Assembly (NCBI RefSeq): GCF_002871915.2
Contig: NZ_CP126958.1
Span: forward strand, 1,116,001-1,180,000
Length of the DNA: 64,000 bases
From: Aerococcus loyolae
Lineage (GTDB): Bacteria > Bacillota > Bacilli > Lactobacillales > Aerococcaceae
Reading direction: 5' to 3'
Shown piece by piece: positions 19,889 to 30,918 of the stretch. Positions within the stretch are counted from its first letter, which is position 1. Every line of letters begins with the position of its first letter. A model generated the notes under the pieces. That model saw nothing but the letters and a program-made list of their open reading frames with translations. It had not been told where the DNA came from and made no database searches. A program made the translations under genes and the position numbers.

Positions 19889-21442
19889 TTAATGTCTAAA
19901 ATGCCGCATGCCAGTTTTTAACATAGGAATTTGGGCTTGGTCAGCCACGGCAATGGAATCATCGTCATGGATAGAGCCACCCGGTTGAACAATAGCTTTA
20001 ATGCCATGTTTTGCAGCTAATTCTGCGGTATCAGCCATTGGTAGGTAGGCATCACTAGCTAAAACTAAACGGTCACGGTCGACATCAAAGGTATTAGCCA
20101 AGGCTTCATCAATGGCTAATTGGGCTGAGCCAACTCGGTTCATTTGCCCTGCTCCAATTCCTAGCGTTTGATGGCTGTTAGCAACCACTATGGCATTGGA
20201 TTTAACGTGTTTAACGACCTTCCAGGCTAATTCTAAAGCCGGGAGATCTTGGGGATCGACATCATATTGACCCATTTTTTGCCACTGTTCTTGATTCTCA
20301 TAAGCAGGGATATCTTGGTCTTGAACTAAGAGACCGCCCATTACGGAAACATATTCCTTAGCAGCAGAGAGCTTGTGATCAAAGCCCTTTACTTCTAACA
20401 GGCGTAAGTTCTTTTTCGTTTTGAGCACTGCTAAGGCATCTTCACTAAAGGCTGGTGCAATCACGATTTCTAGAAAAATCTTATGAAGTCTTTCGGCTAA
20501 GTCCTTAGAGACTTCTTGATTAACCGCTACAATGCCCCCATAAATGGACATGGAATCGGCTTGATAGCAGCGTTCAAAGGCCTCTTCAATACTTTCTCCA
20601 ATTCCTACCCCGCAAGGATTCATATGTTTGAGGGCTACGGCACAGGGTTGGTCAAATTCAGCAATTAGCGCTAGAGCCGCATTAGCGTCTTTGATATTGT
20701 TATAGGATAAGGCCTTAGTATTTAATTGTTTAGCTTGACTAATGCTATAGTCATCCGCCAAAGGAGCTTGATAGAATTCAGCTTCTTGTTGGCTGTTTTC
20801 CCCGTAACGTAAAGCTTCTTTTAATTCATAGGTTAAGGTTAAGCGTTCAGGTTTTTCTGTTTCAAAACGATCGGTGAGATACTGAGCAATTAAAGCATCA
20901 TAGGCAGCCGTCAAACGGAAGGCCTTGGCTGCTAAACGTTGGCGCTCTTCAAGAGTCGTTGCCTGTTTTTCTTTAAGGGAATCGATGACTCTAGCATAGT
21001 CCTTAGGATCAGTAAGCACGGTGACATCACGATAATTTTTAGCCCCCGCACGCACCATGGAAGGACCACCAATATCAATATTTTCCACCGCTTCAGCTAG
21101 AGGAACATGGCTGTGACTAATGGTTTCTTTAAAAGGATAGAAGTTCACCACCACATAATCAATGGCTTGTAAGTGGTTGTCAGCCATGGTTTTTACATGG
21201 TCAGCGTGGTCTCTTTGGTAGAGGATTCCAGCATGGATATTAGGATGCAAGGTTTTTACTCGCCCATCTAACATTTCCTTAAAACCAGTCACTTCTTCGA
21301 CAGAAATGACCTCAATACCAGCTGCTTCCATGTGTTTTTTACTCCCCCCGGTAGAAATGATTTCTATCCCAGCCTCCTTAAAGGCTTGGGCGAGTTCTAC
21401 TAAACCTTCCTTATTAGATACACTAATTAATGCTCTTGCCAT
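19889..21442 (-). CDS. purH: Bifunctional AICAR transformylase / IMP cyclohydrolase
   Basis: 517 residues, full length. The N-terminal cyclohydrolase (MGS-like) domain spans about 1-195 with STGGSKK and GRVKTLHPNIHAGIL. The C-terminal transformylase follows, with AALKHMNPCGVG. It carries out the last two steps of IMP synthesis using 10-formyl-tetrahydrofolate. Its start overlaps the purN end by 20 bases, suggesting translational coupling. Ribosome-binding site AAAGGAA. Confidence 0.96.
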   Translation of the reverse strand: MARALISVSNKEGLVELAQAFKEAGIEIISTGGSKKHMEAAGIEVISVEEVTGFKEMLDGRVKTLHPNIHAGILYQRDHADHVKTMADNHLQAIDYVVVNFYPFKETISHSHVPLAEAVENIDIGGPSMVRAGAKNYRDVTVLTDPKDYARVIDSLKEKQATTLEERQRLAAKAFRLTAAYDALIAQYLTDRFETEKPERLTLTYELKEALRYGENSQQEAEFYQAPLADDYSISQAKQLNTKALSYNNIKDANAALALIAEFDQPCAVALKHMNPCGVGIGESIEEAFERCYQADSMSIYGGIVAVNQEVSKDLAERLHKIFLEIVIAPAFSEDALAVLKTKKNLRLLEVKGFDHKLSAAKEYVSVMGGLLVQDQDIPAYENQEQWQKMGQYDVDPQDLPALELAWKVVKHVKSNAIVVANSHQTLGIGAGQMNRVGSAQLAIDEALANTFDVDRDRLVLASDAYLPMADTAELAAKHGIKAIVQPGGSIHDDDSIAVADQAQIPMLKTGMRHFRH

Positions 21443-22016
21443 GATTCAATTCCTTTCTGACTAAATCTATAATTACTTGAGGATATAATTGATGTTCAAT
21501 CGAATGAATAGCTGTCTCCAGGTCCTCCAACTGCCATGCTGGATCAATAGTTACAGTTTCTTGGGCGAGAATTTTCCCTTGGTCGATATTTTCATCGATG
21601 ATATGGACCGTTACTCCAGTTTCAGATACTCCCGACTGATAAGCATCCCTAATCCCATGACGGCCTGGAAACTTAGGCAAGAGGGAGGGATGAATATTAA
21701 TAATTCGGTTAGGATAGGACTGAAGTAATGGCTGGTGGATCAGCCGCATATAACCTGCCAATAAAATGTAATCCAAATGATGTCTCTGACAGAGCTTCAC
21801 AAGAGCTTCTTCATAGTCTTGGCGACTGGGAAAATCAGTGGGACTAAATTGAAAGGCGGGAATTTGTAAATTTTGAGCGCGTTTTAAGACGTAAGCTCCA
21901 GCTTGGTCACAAAAGAGAAAGGCAATCTCAATTTCAGATTTTAGGCCCTGAAAAGCTTCAACTAAAGCTTGAAAATTACTGCCCTGACCTGAAGCAAATA
22001 TTGCACATCGCATCAT
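21423..22016 (-). CDS. purN: Phosphoribosylglycinamide formyltransferase
   Basis: A 197-residue folate-dependent GAR transformylase (step 3). It begins with [11 protein letters not shown] (substrate phosphate loop). The catalytic Asn-His-Asp set is visible in [12 protein letters not shown] and the later [12 protein letters not shown]. Starts in an ATGA overlap with the purM stop, with two tandem ATG codons. Confidence 0.95.
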   Translation of the reverse strand: MMRCAIFASGQGSNFQALVEAFQGLKSEIEIAFLFCDQAGAYVLKRAQNLQIPAFQFSPTDFPSRQDYEEALVKLCQRHHLDYILLAGYMRLIHQPLLQSYPNRIINIHPSLLPKFPGRHGIRDAYQSGVSETGVTVHIIDENIDQGKILAQETVTIDPAWQLEDLETAIHSIEHQLYPQVIIDLVRKELNHGKSIN

Positions 22017-23065
22017 AATGTCCCCTCAAATATAATTTTTTCTTTTACATCACTAGCTTTTTTAACCTGGCCAATCCGGTAAGTTGACTCCCCTTGGTCA
22101 TGTAAAATAGCTTCAACTTCATCAATATGAGAAGAATCGATGGCTAAGACCATGCCAATCCCCATATTAAAAATATTCAGCATTTCCATCGAATCGAGCT
22201 GACCATATTTTTCTAAAGCTTTAAAAATTGGCAAGACTGGCCAAGATCCTAATTGAATTTGCGCTTTATAGCCTTCTGGTAGAATGCGAGGAATATTTTC
22301 AATAAATCCCCCACCAGTGATATGGGCCATGCCATGGATCAATGACCGCTCAATTAAGCTTTGCAAAGTCTTCACATAGATCCGGGTAGGAATAAGTAAT
22401 TCATCAATTAGACTACGGTCGAAGCCCAGTTCTTCTAAGTGGCTATCTAAGGCAAAATCATTATCCTTAAAAAAGACCTTGCGCACTAAAGAATAGCCAT
22501 TAGAATGTAAGCCGGATGAGGCTAGGCCCAGGAGAATATCCCCTTCTTTAACCTTCTTGGGGGTAATGAGCCGTTTCTTTTCAGCAATACCGACCGCAAA
22601 ACCAGCTAGGTCAAAATCCTGTGTGGCATACATACCGGGCATTTCAGCCGTTTCTCCACCAATCAAGGCAGCGCCAGCCTGTTTACAGCCTTCAGCTACC
22701 CCTTTGACGATACGCTCAATAACAGCGGGCTGGTTCTTGCCCACCGCGATGTAGTCTAAGAAAAACAAAGGTTGGGCACCTTGAGCAAGAATATCGTTGA
22801 CACACATAGCTACACAGTCGATACCGATACTGTCATAGCGCTGAGACTGGATAGCTAGCATTAATTTAGTGCCGACACCATCCGTGCCAGCTAATAAGCA
22901 AGGCTCTTCATAATCAAATCCGGCTAAAGAAAAGGCGCCAGCAAAACTGCCAATCGCTCCCATTACTTCGGGGCGCCAAGTTTTTGCGACTTGCTTTTTA
23001 ATTCTTTCTACTGCTTGGTAACCGGCTTCCACATCCACTCCAGCATTTTGGTAGGCATTAGTCAT
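22013..23065 (-). CDS. purM: Phosphoribosylformylglycinamidine cyclo-ligase (AIR synthetase)
   Basis: A 350-residue PurM/PurL-fold ATP-dependent enzyme, step 5, closing the imidazole ring. Motifs: [43 protein letters not shown] and [16 protein letters not shown]. The start overlaps the purF end by 8 bases, with a strong GAGGAGG site inside purF. Confidence 0.96.
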   Translation of the reverse strand: MTNAYQNAGVDVEAGYQAVERIKKQVAKTWRPEVMGAIGSFAGAFSLAGFDYEEPCLLAGTDGVGTKLMLAIQSQRYDSIGIDCVAMCVNDILAQGAQPLFFLDYIAVGKNQPAVIERIVKGVAEGCKQAGAALIGGETAEMPGMYATQDFDLAGFAVGIAEKKRLITPKKVKEGDILLGLASSGLHSNGYSLVRKVFFKDNDFALDSHLEELGFDRSLIDELLIPTRIYVKTLQSLIERSLIHGMAHITGGGFIENIPRILPEGYKAQIQLGSWPVLPIFKALEKYGQLDSMEMLNIFNMGIGMVLAIDSSHIDEVEAILHDQGESTYRIGQVKKASDVKEKIIFEGTL

Positions 23066-24521
23066 GGTTAACCTCCTCTTCCTGCAAAGATTCTAGGTAT
23101 TCTTTTTCATAATCGTACAATTCAGTGGGATAATCGCCATTGAAATAAGCCATACATAGACCTTGATACTTGCCAGGCCCTTGTAAATCGATGCCTTTAA
23201 TCAGACCTTCTTGACTGAGAAAGGCCAGAGAATCCGCCCCAATCAATTGGCAAATTTCTTCAACCGAATTTTGTGCAGCAATTAATTCTCTAGTATTAGA
23301 AATATCAATACCGTAAAAGCACGGATACTTCAAAGGTGGACAGGCAATGCGGACATGGACCTCCCGGGCACCTGCTTCACGTAAGAGGGCCACAATCCGC
23401 TTAGAAGTCGTTCCCCGGACAATGGAATCATCAATCATAACCACACTCTTGCCAGACACAACCTTACGGACAGCCGACAACTTCATTCGAACGCCCTGCT
23501 CTCTTTCCGCCTGACTGGGTTGGATAAAGGTACGACCAACATACTGGTTCTTTACCAGACCCATTTCATTGGCTAAGCCAGCAGCCTCGGCATAACCCAT
23601 TGCTGCTGACAGAGAAGAATTAGGGACTCCAACCACCATATCGGCTCCTTCAGCAGGACTTTCCTGGGCTAAGATTTCCCCACAGCGTTTACGGGCGGTA
23701 TGGACATTAACATGTTGAATATTGGAATCAGGACGGGCGAAGTAAATATATTCCATGGAACAAATGGCTTGGTGGCGGTTTTCGGTGTAGAATTCGCGCT
23801 CAATGCCCTCATTGGTGATATAAACCACTTGTCCGGCTTCGACGTCAAAGAGGGTCTTGGCTCCGATTTGGTCCAAGGCGCATGATTCTGAAGCCATCAC
23901 ATAGGCCCCATTGTCTAACTGGCCAACGACTAAAGGTCGAAAACCATTGGGATCGCAAGCTCCTACCAGTCCCTTATTGGTTAACAAGATATAGGTAAAG
24001 CCACCCTTTATCTGACCTAAGGCCTCTTTAAGTTGGTCTTTAAAATTATCAGCCTTGCTGCGGCGAATTAGGTGCATAAGGACCTCGCTGTCTGAGGTAG
24101 AACGAAAAATAGCGCCCTGTGCTTCTAGTTCTTCCTTCAAAGACTGACCGTTGACCAGGTTACCGTTATGAGCTAGCGCCAGATCACGATCCGAAAAGTG
24201 GAATAGGAAGGGTTGAATATTATTCAGGGAGTGGTCGCCAGCCGTCGCATAACGGACATGACCTAAGGCAGCCCGCCCATCTAGGTCGTGAAACTGGTTT
24301 GGATTAGAAAAGACCTCGCTGACTAGACCTAAACCTCGATATTCTTGCATCCGACCTGTGTCTTTGAGACTAGTAATTCCAGCGCCTTCTTGACCCCGGT
24401 GTTGAAGGGCCATCAAGCCATAAAAACTAAGCCGAGCAGCATCAGGATGGTTCCAGATACCAATCAGACCACATTCTTCATGGGGAAGGTCATAGCTTTC
24501 CTGGTCAATATAGGTAGTCAC
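23058..24521 (-). CDS. purF: Amidophosphoribosyltransferase
   Basis: Commits PRPP to purine synthesis using glutamine. The N-terminal nucleophile Cys in [14 protein letters not shown] would be exposed by removal of a short propeptide of about 16 residues. The C-terminal phosphoribosyltransferase domain has [18 protein letters not shown] chose the GTG at 24521, which gives a propeptide of family-like length and a 14-base gap after purL. An in-frame ATG at 24584 would add 21 residues and overlap purL, but its AAGGAG lies only two bases away, which is too close. The exact start is uncertain. Confidence 0.9.
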   Translation of the reverse strand: MTTYIDQESYDLPHEECGLIGIWNHPDAARLSFYGLMALQHRGQEGAGITSLKDTGRMQEYRGLGLVSEVFSNPNQFHDLDGRAALGHVRYATAGDHSLNNIQPFLFHFSDRDLALAHNGNLVNGQSLKEELEAQGAIFRSTSDSEVLMHLIRRSKADNFKDQLKEALGQIKGGFTYILLTNKGLVGACDPNGFRPLVVGQLDNGAYVMASESCALDQIGAKTLFDVEAGQVVYITNEGIEREFYTENRHQAICSMEYIYFARPDSNIQHVNVHTARKRCGEILAQESPAEGADMVVGVPNSSLSAAMGYAEAAGLANEMGLVKNQYVGRTFIQPSQAEREQGVRMKLSAVRKVVSGKSVVMIDDSIVRGTTSKRIVALLREAGAREVHVRIACPPLKYPCFYGIDISNTRELIAAQNSVEEICQLIGADSLAFLSQEGLIKGIDLQGPGKYQGLCMAYFNGDYPTELYDYEKEYLESLQEEEVNHD

Positions 24522-24535
24522 ATAGTCTGAGTCTT

Positions 24536-26770
24536 TTATGAATGGGCTTGTTCTTCTAACTGACACGCTAAGGCTCCTTCCCATAACTCCTTCAATTCAC
24601 TCACACTTAGATCAATGCTTTGGTCCTTGGCTTCAAAATAAAATTGATCTTCAGCCGTCACCTGCCCCAATAAGGTCAGCTTAGCCTGGCAAAAAGCTTC
24701 AAAGTCAGCTTGCTTTTCCGCCTTGACGGATAGGACAAAGCAGGAAGGACTTTCAGCAAATAAATCAACAGCTGCTCTATCCCACTTAGCCTTGATTCCC
24801 AGATTTTTTCCGAAGCAGGATTCAGCGAGGGCCACGCCCAAACCACCTTCACTAATATCATGTGCTGAAGCGATATATCCTGCTTGAATGGCTTCGAGAA
24901 CCGCTGCTTGGTTAGCCTTTTCTTGGTCCAGATCAAAATCCAGTAAGGCACCAGAAACTTGGCCAGTTTCCATCACTTGTAATTCAGACCCATTAAAATC
25001 AGGGCGAATCTCTCCTAGAAGATAAACAAGGTCGCCAGCATGCTTAAAGTCTTGGCTGGTGACATGATTTAAATCCTTGATCAGTCCTACCATGCCAATA
25101 ACAGGTGTCGGATAAATCGCCTGGCCATTACTTTCATTATTTAAGGAGACATTACCTGAGATAACTGGGGTATTCAAGAGGCGGCAGGCTTCAGAAATAC
25201 CTTGAGCCGCGGTGGCAATTTCATAGAAAATATCAGGGTCATCAGGATTACCAAAGTTTAAGCAGTCGGTAATGGCTAAGGGTTGTCCCCCACTGGCAAC
25301 AATGTTTCGCGCCGCTTCAGCTACAGCCAGTTGACCACCACGTTCAGGATTTAAGCGCAAATAACGGGCATTACAGTCAGTAGTCATGGCCAAAGCTTTT
25401 TGCGTCCCACGAATGCGGACAACCGCTGCATCTGAACCGGGTCCAAGCACGGTTGAGGTTCTCACCATGGAATCATAAGTTTGATAGACTTTAGCCTTTG
25501 AAGCAATGGTCGCTTGTTGGAGTAAACCTAGTAGGATCCGACTAGCATCCTGTTCTTGTGAATGGTATTGGTCTTGTTCTTGGACTTGGTAATAAGCGGG
25601 TTCAACCACGGCATGTTCATATTCAGGGGCATCTTCAGCCAAGGCATTAACGGGGACATCCGCCACCAGCTCGCCCTTATGGAAGAGCCGGTAACGTCCA
25701 TCATCAGTCACGCGGCCAATCACTACCGCTTCAAGTTGATATTTGTCAAAAATCGTCTTAATTTTTTCCTCTTGGCCGGCTTTAACACAGAGAAGCATGC
25801 GTTCTTGTGATTCTGATAGCATCATTTCATAAGGGGTCATATCTGTTTCTCTTTGAGGCACTTGGTCGAGGTCTAGCACTAATCCGGTCCCGGCTTTGGA
25901 GGCCATTTCCGAGGATGAAGAGACTAAACCAGCAGCTCCCATGTCTTGAATCCCCACCAATTCATCTGGGCAGTTTTGGATAACCTCTAAGCAGGCTTCC
26001 AATAAGAGTTTCTCCATAAAGGGGTCACCCACTTGGACAGCAGACCGTTGGCTTTCTTCTTCATCATTAAATTCAGCTGAGGCAAAGGTCGCCCCATGAA
26101 TGCCATCCCGACCGGTCTTAGCGCCCACATAGATAATGGTATTGCCAACCCCGGCTGCTTGGCCTTTTTGGATATCCTTTTGATCCATGAGACCGACACA
26201 CATTACGTTAACCAGAGGATTGCCTTGGTAGCAATCATCAAAAGCAATTTCCCCACCAACAGTAGGAATGCCAATACAGTTTCCATAACCAGCGATCCCC
26301 TTGATAATTTCATGGAAGAGATATTTGGTCCGTTGATGGCTAAGTGGGCCGAAGCGTAAAGAATCCAGTAAGGCAATAGGACGAGCCCCCATGGAGAAGA
26401 TGTCCCGGATAATCCCACCTACACCAGTAGCAGCCCCTTCATAGGGTTCCACAGCTGAGGGGTGGTTATGGCTTTCTGCCTTAAAAACCACTGCCTGGCC
26501 ATCACCAATATCGATGATTCCAGCTCCTTCTCCTGGTCCCTGTAAGACTTGAGGCCCTTGGGAAGGAAACTTTCTAAGAACAGGCTTAGTATTCTTATAG
26601 GAACAGTGTTCGCTCCACATAACAGCGAAAAGACCAGTTTCGGTGTAATTGGGTAAGCGTCCTAGGATATCGACCACCATGTCATATTCCTTATCCGTCA
26701 TGCTCCATTCCCGGTAAATTTTAGTTTCTTTAATTGCTTGAGGACTTAGTTCTTGGGTCACTCTATTCAC
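24536..26770 (-). CDS. purL: Phosphoribosylformylglycinamidine synthase subunit PurL (small type)
   Basis: A 744-residue synthetase subunit of the three-part FGAM synthase (PurS-PurQ-PurL). Repeated PurM-like halves are visible, with [11 protein letters not shown] and [24 protein letters not shown] near the start. The length is that of the Bacillus-type small PurL, not the fused 1300-residue form, matching the separate purS and purQ genes. It starts with GTG in a four-base overlap with the purQ stop, so it is translationally coupled. Confidence 0.95.
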   Translation of the reverse strand: MNRVTQELSPQAIKETKIYREWSMTDKEYDMVVDILGRLPNYTETGLFAVMWSEHCSYKNTKPVLRKFPSQGPQVLQGPGEGAGIIDIGDGQAVVFKAESHNHPSAVEPYEGAATGVGGIIRDIFSMGARPIALLDSLRFGPLSHQRTKYLFHEIIKGIAGYGNCIGIPTVGGEIAFDDCYQGNPLVNVMCVGLMDQKDIQKGQAAGVGNTIIYVGAKTGRDGIHGATFASAEFNDEEESQRSAVQVGDPFMEKLLLEACLEVIQNCPDELVGIQDMGAAGLVSSSSEMASKAGTGLVLDLDQVPQRETDMTPYEMMLSESQERMLLCVKAGQEEKIKTIFDKYQLEAVVIGRVTDDGRYRLFHKGELVADVPVNALAEDAPEYEHAVVEPAYYQVQEQDQYHSQEQDASRILLGLLQQATIASKAKVYQTYDSMVRTSTVLGPGSDAAVVRIRGTQKALAMTTDCNARYLRLNPERGGQLAVAEAARNIVASGGQPLAITDCLNFGNPDDPDIFYEIATAAQGISEACRLLNTPVISGNVSLNNESNGQAIYPTPVIGMVGLIKDLNHVTSQDFKHAGDLVYLLGEIRPDFNGSELQVMETGQVSGALLDFDLDQEKANQAAVLEAIQAGYIASAHDISEGGLGVALAESCFGKNLGIKAKWDRAAVDLFAESPSCFVLSVKAEKQADFEAFCQAKLTLLGQVTAEDQFYFEAKDQSIDLSVSELKELWEGALACQLEEQAHS

Positions 26771-27450
26771 GCTCTCTTTCCCTCTGTTTCAAAATACTTG
26801 ACCATGGACTGGAAGACTTTAAGCCCATCTTGACCGGCAATAATTTCTTCAACCGCCCGTTCGGGATGGGGCATTAAACCAATCACATTCCCTGCCTTAT
26901 TGGTGATTCCGGCGATATTTCCTGTTGAACCATTGGGATTTTCCCCGGCATAGGTGAAGATAATTTGGCCGTTAGCCTTTAAGTCAGCTAGGGTTGCCTC
27001 ATCGCAGTAATAATTACCTTCGCCATGAGCAATGGGTAAAGTAATTCTCTCTTTTTCTTGGTAGAGACTGGAAAAGGGACTTTGGTTGTTTTCAACCACG
27101 AGATCTTGTTTTTTACAGATGAAGGCTAAATCACGGTTTGGGAGAAAAGACCCTGGTAAAAGACCACTTTCGCAAAGAATTTGAAAGCCATTGCAGGTAC
27201 CTAAGACCAACTTGCCGCTTTGAGCTAAACGCTTCACTTCTTCCATAATCGGGGTAAAACGGGCAATAGCACCGGTCCGTAAATAATCCCCAAAGGAGAA
27301 GCCGCCAGGCAACATGATGGCATCATAACCTGCTAAGGAAGTTGCACTAGCAGGAACATAGTCAGCTTCTTGGCCCAAGACATCACGGATAGCAGTCAAC
27401 ATATCCATATCACAATTGGATCCAGGGAATTGAATCACAGCAAATTTCAT
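26767..27450 (-). CDS. purQ: FGAM synthase glutaminase subunit
   Basis: A 227-residue class I glutamine amidotransferase supplying ammonia to Pur[10 protein letters not shown] carries the nucleophile Cys and PHPERA near the C-terminus carries the catalytic His. [18 protein letters not shown] is typical of PurQ. It follows purS by five bases, with AAGGAGG. Confidence 0.95.
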   Translation of the reverse strand: MKFAVIQFPGSNCDMDMLTAIRDVLGQEADYVPASATSLAGYDAIMLPGGFSFGDYLRTGAIARFTPIMEEVKRLAQSGKLVLGTCNGFQILCESGLLPGSFLPNRDLAFICKKQDLVVENNQSPFSSLYQEKERITLPIAHGEGNYYCDEATLADLKANGQIIFTYAGENPNGSTGNIAGITNKAGNVIGLMPHPERAVEEIIAGQDGLKVFQSMVKYFETEGKRA

Positions 27451-27455
27451 GACGG

Positions 27456-27701
27456 CTAAACCTCCTTAATGGTATAGCGGTAAGTTTCCATATTGACATT
27501 AGCTAGGAGGCGGTCACAAATATCAGCAACCGCTTTGTCAACATCGCCAACCTCTTTGGCAATTTCCATTTGAAAATACTTTCCTTGACGAATATTTTTA
27601 ACTGCCTCATAGCCCATTTGATGGACGCCTTGCATAATGGCTTGACCTTGAGGGTCGAGAATGGATTCCTTATAGGTGACAAATACTTCAACTGTATACA
27701 T
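27456..27701 (-). CDS. purS: FGAM synthase subunit PurS
   Basis: An 81-residue small protein (alpha/beta) that bridges PurQ and PurL. The sequence reads like typical Pur[15 protein letters not shown] at the start and GKYFQMEI in the middle. Gene order purC-purS-purQ-purL is the standard Firmicutes arrangement. Confidence 0.95.
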   Translation of the reverse strand: MYTVEVFVTYKESILDPQGQAIMQGVHQMGYEAVKNIRQGKYFQMEIAKEVGDVDKAVADICDRLLANVNMETYRYTIKEV

Positions 27702-27734
27702 AGTGACCTCCCTGTTTTTTCTAATTGATAGTCC

Positions 27735-28454
27735 TTAATCTTTAATAACTTCTTGTAAACGTTGATAGACAGCTTGATAGTAAGGGATCATATCGCCTTG
27801 ATCATTGCGGAAGATGTCCTTATCAAAGGATTCTCCGCTTTCCTTATCCCAGAGTCTGGCATTATCTGGTGAAATTTCATCAGCCAGAATAATTTCTCCG
27901 TCAGCATTCTTACCGAACTCTAATTTGAAATCGACCAGGATGAGTCCTGCTTGGTCAAAAAGCTTCACTAATAAATCATTAATTTCCTTAGTCAACGCTT
28001 TAATCGCTGCAATTTCTTCAGGATTAGCCGCTTTGAGAAAGAGAACGTGGTCATCATTCAATAGTGGGTCATTCAAGTCGTCATCCTTATAGAAAAATTC
28101 CAGGATACCGCCTTCAATAGCTAAGCCCCGTTCAATCCCTAAGCGTTTGACAAAGGAGCCAGCAGCATAATTGCGGTAAACCACTTCTAAGGGAAACATT
28201 TCCGCCTTTTCAATAATTTCTTCTCGTTCATTAAGCACTTTGACCAAATGGGTAGCGATACCATGGTCAGCTAGATAAGTGAAGATCAGCTGGGTAATGG
28301 CTTGGTTAATCCGTCCCTTGCCGGGTAAATTTTCCTTTTTAGCCCCATTGCCAGCAGTGGCTTGGTCCTTATAAAAAACTCTTAAATACTTATCATCATC
28401 GGTTTGGTATAAATCTTTAGCCTTACCGCTATAAATTAACTTTTCTTCTGTCAT
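27735..28454 (-). CDS. purC: SAICAR synthase
   Basis: A 239-residue ATP-dependent enzyme joining aspartate to CAIR (step 8). Motifs: YSGKAKDLYQTDD at the start, PLEVVYRNYAAGSF in the middle, and VDFKLEFG and LADEISPDNARLWD near the C-terminus. Start codon overlaps the purK stop (TAATG). Confidence 0.96.
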   Translation of the reverse strand: MTEEKLIYSGKAKDLYQTDDDKYLRVFYKDQATAGNGAKKENLPGKGRINQAITQLIFTYLADHGIATHLVKVLNEREEIIEKAEMFPLEVVYRNYAAGSFVKRLGIERGLAIEGGILEFFYKDDDLNDPLLNDDHVLFLKAANPEEIAAIKALTKEINDLLVKLFDQAGLILVDFKLEFGKNADGEIILADEISPDNARLWDKESGESFDKDIFRNDQGDMIPYYQAVYQRLQEVIKD

Positions 28455-29593
28455 TATTTACTCCTTTTCCAAATTTCACTGTCATCAATCTTTTCAAGAC
28501 TAGCTTCCATATCTTCTGGCAACAAGGTAACATGCCCCATTTTACGGTTGACTTTGGCTTGGTCTTTGCCGTAAATATGCAAGTGCCAATCGCTATGCTT
28601 GGGAGCAGCTTCTAAGACCTTATCTAAATGTTGTCCTAAGACGTTCACCATGAGGGCCGGACTTAATAATTGGGGTTCAGCCAGCGGCAAGCCACAGACA
28701 GCGCGAATATGTAGGTCAAATTGTGAGAAATCACAGGCTTCAATGGTGTAATGCCCACTATTATGGGGCCGAGGGGCCAGTTCATTAATTAATATTTTTC
28801 CATCCTCCATTAGGAACATTTCAATTCCTAGGGCACCGACTAAGTTGCCTGCCTTAGCGATCTTATTGGCCAGGTCTTGGGCGGCTTGACTGGCTTCAGC
28901 GGAAATTCTAGCGGGAACAATGGATTCATGGAGGATGTTATGGACGTGGATGTTTTCCGATACTGGGAAAGTCACCACATGACCATTTTGTTCGCCGATA
29001 GCCATGACTGAAATTTCTTTAGCAAAAGGCAGCCATTGCTCCAGCACACAAGCTTGTTCATTGAGTAAGTCAACGCATTCAGGCAGATCATTTTGGCTAT
29101 GAAGAACCCGTTGGCCCTTGCCGTCATAACCAAAACGCCGCGTCTTTAAAACAGCCGGATAGCCTAACTCTCTGACTGCTTGCTCTAACTCTTCCATGGT
29201 CTTGACCGATCGATAAGGAGCGACATGGGCACCTGCAGCTTCTAGGAACTGTTTTTCGTGGAGGCGGTCTTGGCTAGAATGAAGGAGATCTACCCCCTGA
29301 GTGAGATAGGCACGATCACCGAGAACTTGTAAGGCTTCAGTATCGATATTTTCAAATTCAAAAGTTAATACATCGCATTGAGAAGCAAAGTCTGCTAGAG
29401 CTTGGCGGTCATCATAGGCCTTCTCAAAATGAAAATCGGCGACTTGAGCGGCTGAACAATTACGTCCGGGATCTAATATCCCTACCCGATAGCCCATTTC
29501 TTTAGCAGATTGGGCCAACATTTGTCCTAATTGCCCTCCACCGATAATACCGATGGTTGCCCCAGGTAAAATAGTCTTATTCAAGTTGATCAC
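28454..29593 (-). CDS. purK: N5-carboxyaminoimidazole ribonucleotide synthase
   Basis: A 379-residue ATP-grasp enzyme. It carboxylates AIR with bicarbonate and ATP for PurE. Motifs: GGGQLGQM near the N-terminus, [12 protein letters not shown] and [26 protein letters not shown]. It starts with GTG inside the purE 3' end (17-base overlap). A TTG four codons later is an alternative start. Confidence 0.95.
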   Translation of the reverse strand: MINLNKTILPGATIGIIGGGQLGQMLAQSAKEMGYRVGILDPGRNCSAAQVADFHFEKAYDDRQALADFASQCDVLTFEFENIDTEALQVLGDRAYLTQGVDLLHSSQDRLHEKQFLEAAGAHVAPYRSVKTMEELEQAVRELGYPAVLKTRRFGYDGKGQRVLHSQNDLPECVDLLNEQACVLEQWLPFAKEISVMAIGEQNGHVVTFPVSENIHVHNILHESIVPARISAEASQAAQDLANKIAKAGNLVGALGIEMFLMEDGKILINELAPRPHNSGHYTIEACDFSQFDLHIRAVCGLPLAEPQLLSPALMVNVLGQHLDKVLEAAPKHSDWHLHIYGKDQAKVNRKMGHVTLLPEDMEASLEKIDDSEIWKRSK

Positions 29594-30062
29594 TACTTTC
29601 TATGGCTGCTTGACGCATATTTTTTCGATAATCTTCTAAGGCTTGGCTAAGCCTTGCATCCTGAATACTTAGAATCTGAATCGCCAGCAAGGCAGCGTTT
29701 TTTGCTCCTGAATGTCCGATCGCTGTCGTAGCGACGGGAACACCGGCTGGCATCTGAACGATAGATAGGAGTGAATCCAAGCCACTTAGGGCGTGTGATT
29801 GAACCGGAACCCCAATGACCGGTAAGGTGGTTTTAGCAGCTAACATGCCTGGCAAGTGGGCTGCCCCTCCTGCTCCGGCAATAATTACCGCTAGGCCACG
29901 CTCACGAGCGCTTTTGGCATAAGCAAACATCTCATCTGGCATCCGGTGTGCAGAAATCACACGTTTTTCATATGGCACTTCAAATTGGTCTAAAATCTGA
30001 CAGGCTTGACTCATGGTTTGCCAATCCGATTGAGATCCCATCACTACCCCTACTTTTATCAC
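29577..30062 (-). CDS. purE: N5-CAIR mutase
   Basis: A 161-residue class I PurE, first gene of the pur operon. [12 protein letters not shown] at the N-terminus and SAHRMPDEM in the middle hold the active-site Ser/Asp and His residues. [13 protein letters not shown] is also conserved. It moves the carboxyl group to make CAIR and needs PurK, which follows directly. Ribosome-binding site AAGGAGG. Confidence 0.96.
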   Translation of the reverse strand: MIKVGVVMGSQSDWQTMSQACQILDQFEVPYEKRVISAHRMPDEMFAYAKSARERGLAVIIAGAGGAAHLPGMLAAKTTLPVIGVPVQSHALSGLDSLLSIVQMPAGVPVATTAIGHSGAKNAALLAIQILSIQDARLSQALEDYRKNMRQAAIESSDQLE

Positions 30063-30341
30063 TTGACGGCCTCCTTAAATAACAAACATTTGTATAGAAT
30101 AAATATTTAATATTCGTGATTTACTTGTTTACATGTAAAAATATACCATATAATTTTAAAATTTCAATTTAATTACGTATATTATTTAATAAAATCGTTT
30201 TCATAATACGCATTATTGCCCTGATATTATTTTTAAGTCCAATTTCCCACTAAATTAGTCCCTATTGTCGAACAATCTTCAAAAAGACTGCCTTCGAATG
30301 AAGCCAGTCTAAAAAATATATTTATAGCCTAAGCAGATGAT
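30063..30341 (-). promoter_or_regulatory. pur operon upstream region with candidate regulatory sites
   Basis: AT-rich leader without a gene. It holds a perfect 12-bp palindrome TTTACATGTAAA (30128-30139), a CACGAATATT element on the minus strand (30109-30118), and ATTGTCGAACAAT (30264-30276, plus strand). The last matches 11 of 13 positions of the Bacillus/Lactococcus PurBox AWWWCCGAACWWT, but it is also near-palindromic and could serve the divergent marR gene. PurR control is usual in this group. No purine riboswitch is seen. The promoter could not be fixed with confidence. Confidence 0.4.
30281..30310 (-). terminator. Terminator-like hairpin in the pur/marR divergent region
   Basis: AGACTG and CTTC pair with GAAG and CAGTCT (30285-30310) with one C/C mismatch and a 4-base loop. 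On the minus strand a five-T run follows. No minus-strand gene lies upstream, so it may block antisense transcripts from the marR promoter or attenuate a long pur leader. Confidence 0.5.
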
Positions 30342-30400
30342 TTGCCGCCTGGCATAAGTCCTGTTAGTATATGTTTAGTGGTAAACTGTTTATAACTAAA
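30342..30400 (+). promoter_or_regulatory. marR promoter and 27-bp operator
   Basis: -35 TTGCCG (30342-30347), 17-base spacer, -10 TAGTAT (30365-30370). Directly downstream, 30374-30400 is an inverted repeat: arms TTTAGT and ACTAAA outside, GTAAAC and GTTTA inside, with 11 of 13 positions paired. Covering the transcription start, it is a likely autoregulatory MarR operator controlling the whole operon. Confidence 0.7.
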
Positions 30401-30427
30401 CCATGTGCTTATAACGAGGTGAGAACG

Positions 30428-30880
30428 ATGACATCACGTGAATCGGGCTGTGAGAATTTTAACCACGCCCTCAATATTTATCAATCCCTGGTAAGGCTTT
30501 ACCGGAGAAACCTACAAGATACCAGTCAAGCCCTAGCAAATTTCTCTTGTCAGATTAATGTGCCCCAATTTGACTTACTCTCCTATATCTGTGAGCATCC
30601 GGCAACCAACCAACAAAAGATCGCTATCCAACTCTGCGTAACTAAGGGGAATGTTAGCCAATTACTCCACAAACTAGAGGAAAATGGCTACATCAAAAAA
30701 GAAGTCCAAGGTAGAAGCCACCTGCTCTTTCCCACCAGTAAGGGCGAAGAACTTTACCAAGAAATCGCCTATGACTTAAGTAACTTCCAGCGAAGCTTTT
30801 TTAATGCTCTTGACAATGAGGAATTAGCCACACTTGACCAACTTTTGGCTAAGGTCTGCCAGGACCATCTGAATAAGTAA
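30428..30880 (+). CDS. MarR family transcriptional regulator
   Basis: About 150 residues with a winged helix typical of MarR proteins: LLSYICEHPATNQQKIAIQLCVTKGNVSQLLHKLEENGYIKKE, then the wing GRSHLLFPTSKGEEL. The start at 30428 has AGGTGAG at good spacing; the upstream in-frame ATG at 30371 lies inside the operator. Flanking helices for dimerisation are present. It heads an operon with two monooxygenases and an FMN reductase. The family usually represses such genes until a small phenolic or oxidant releases it; the ligand is unknown here. Confidence 0.88.
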   Translation: MTSRESGCENFNHALNIYQSLVRLYRRNLQDTSQALANFSCQINVPQFDLLSYICEHPATNQQKIAIQLCVTKGNVSQLLHKLEENGYIKKEVQGRSHLLFPTSKGEELYQEIAYDLSNFQRSFFNALDNEELATLDQLLAKVCQDHLNK

Positions 30881-30918
30881 TCGATAGGACAATGCATACA
30901 AAAGAAAGGAAGAAACAA

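Noticed and set aside
24522..24584. N-terminal extension of PurF inside purL
   Set aside because: It would give an atypically long propeptide before the catalytic Cys, and its ribosome-binding site is two bases from the ATG. The shorter GTG start fits the family better, although this is not proven.
30063..30341. Purine riboswitch upstream of purE
   Set aside because: The conserved purine aptamer core was not found on the minus strand. PurR-type control is more likely.
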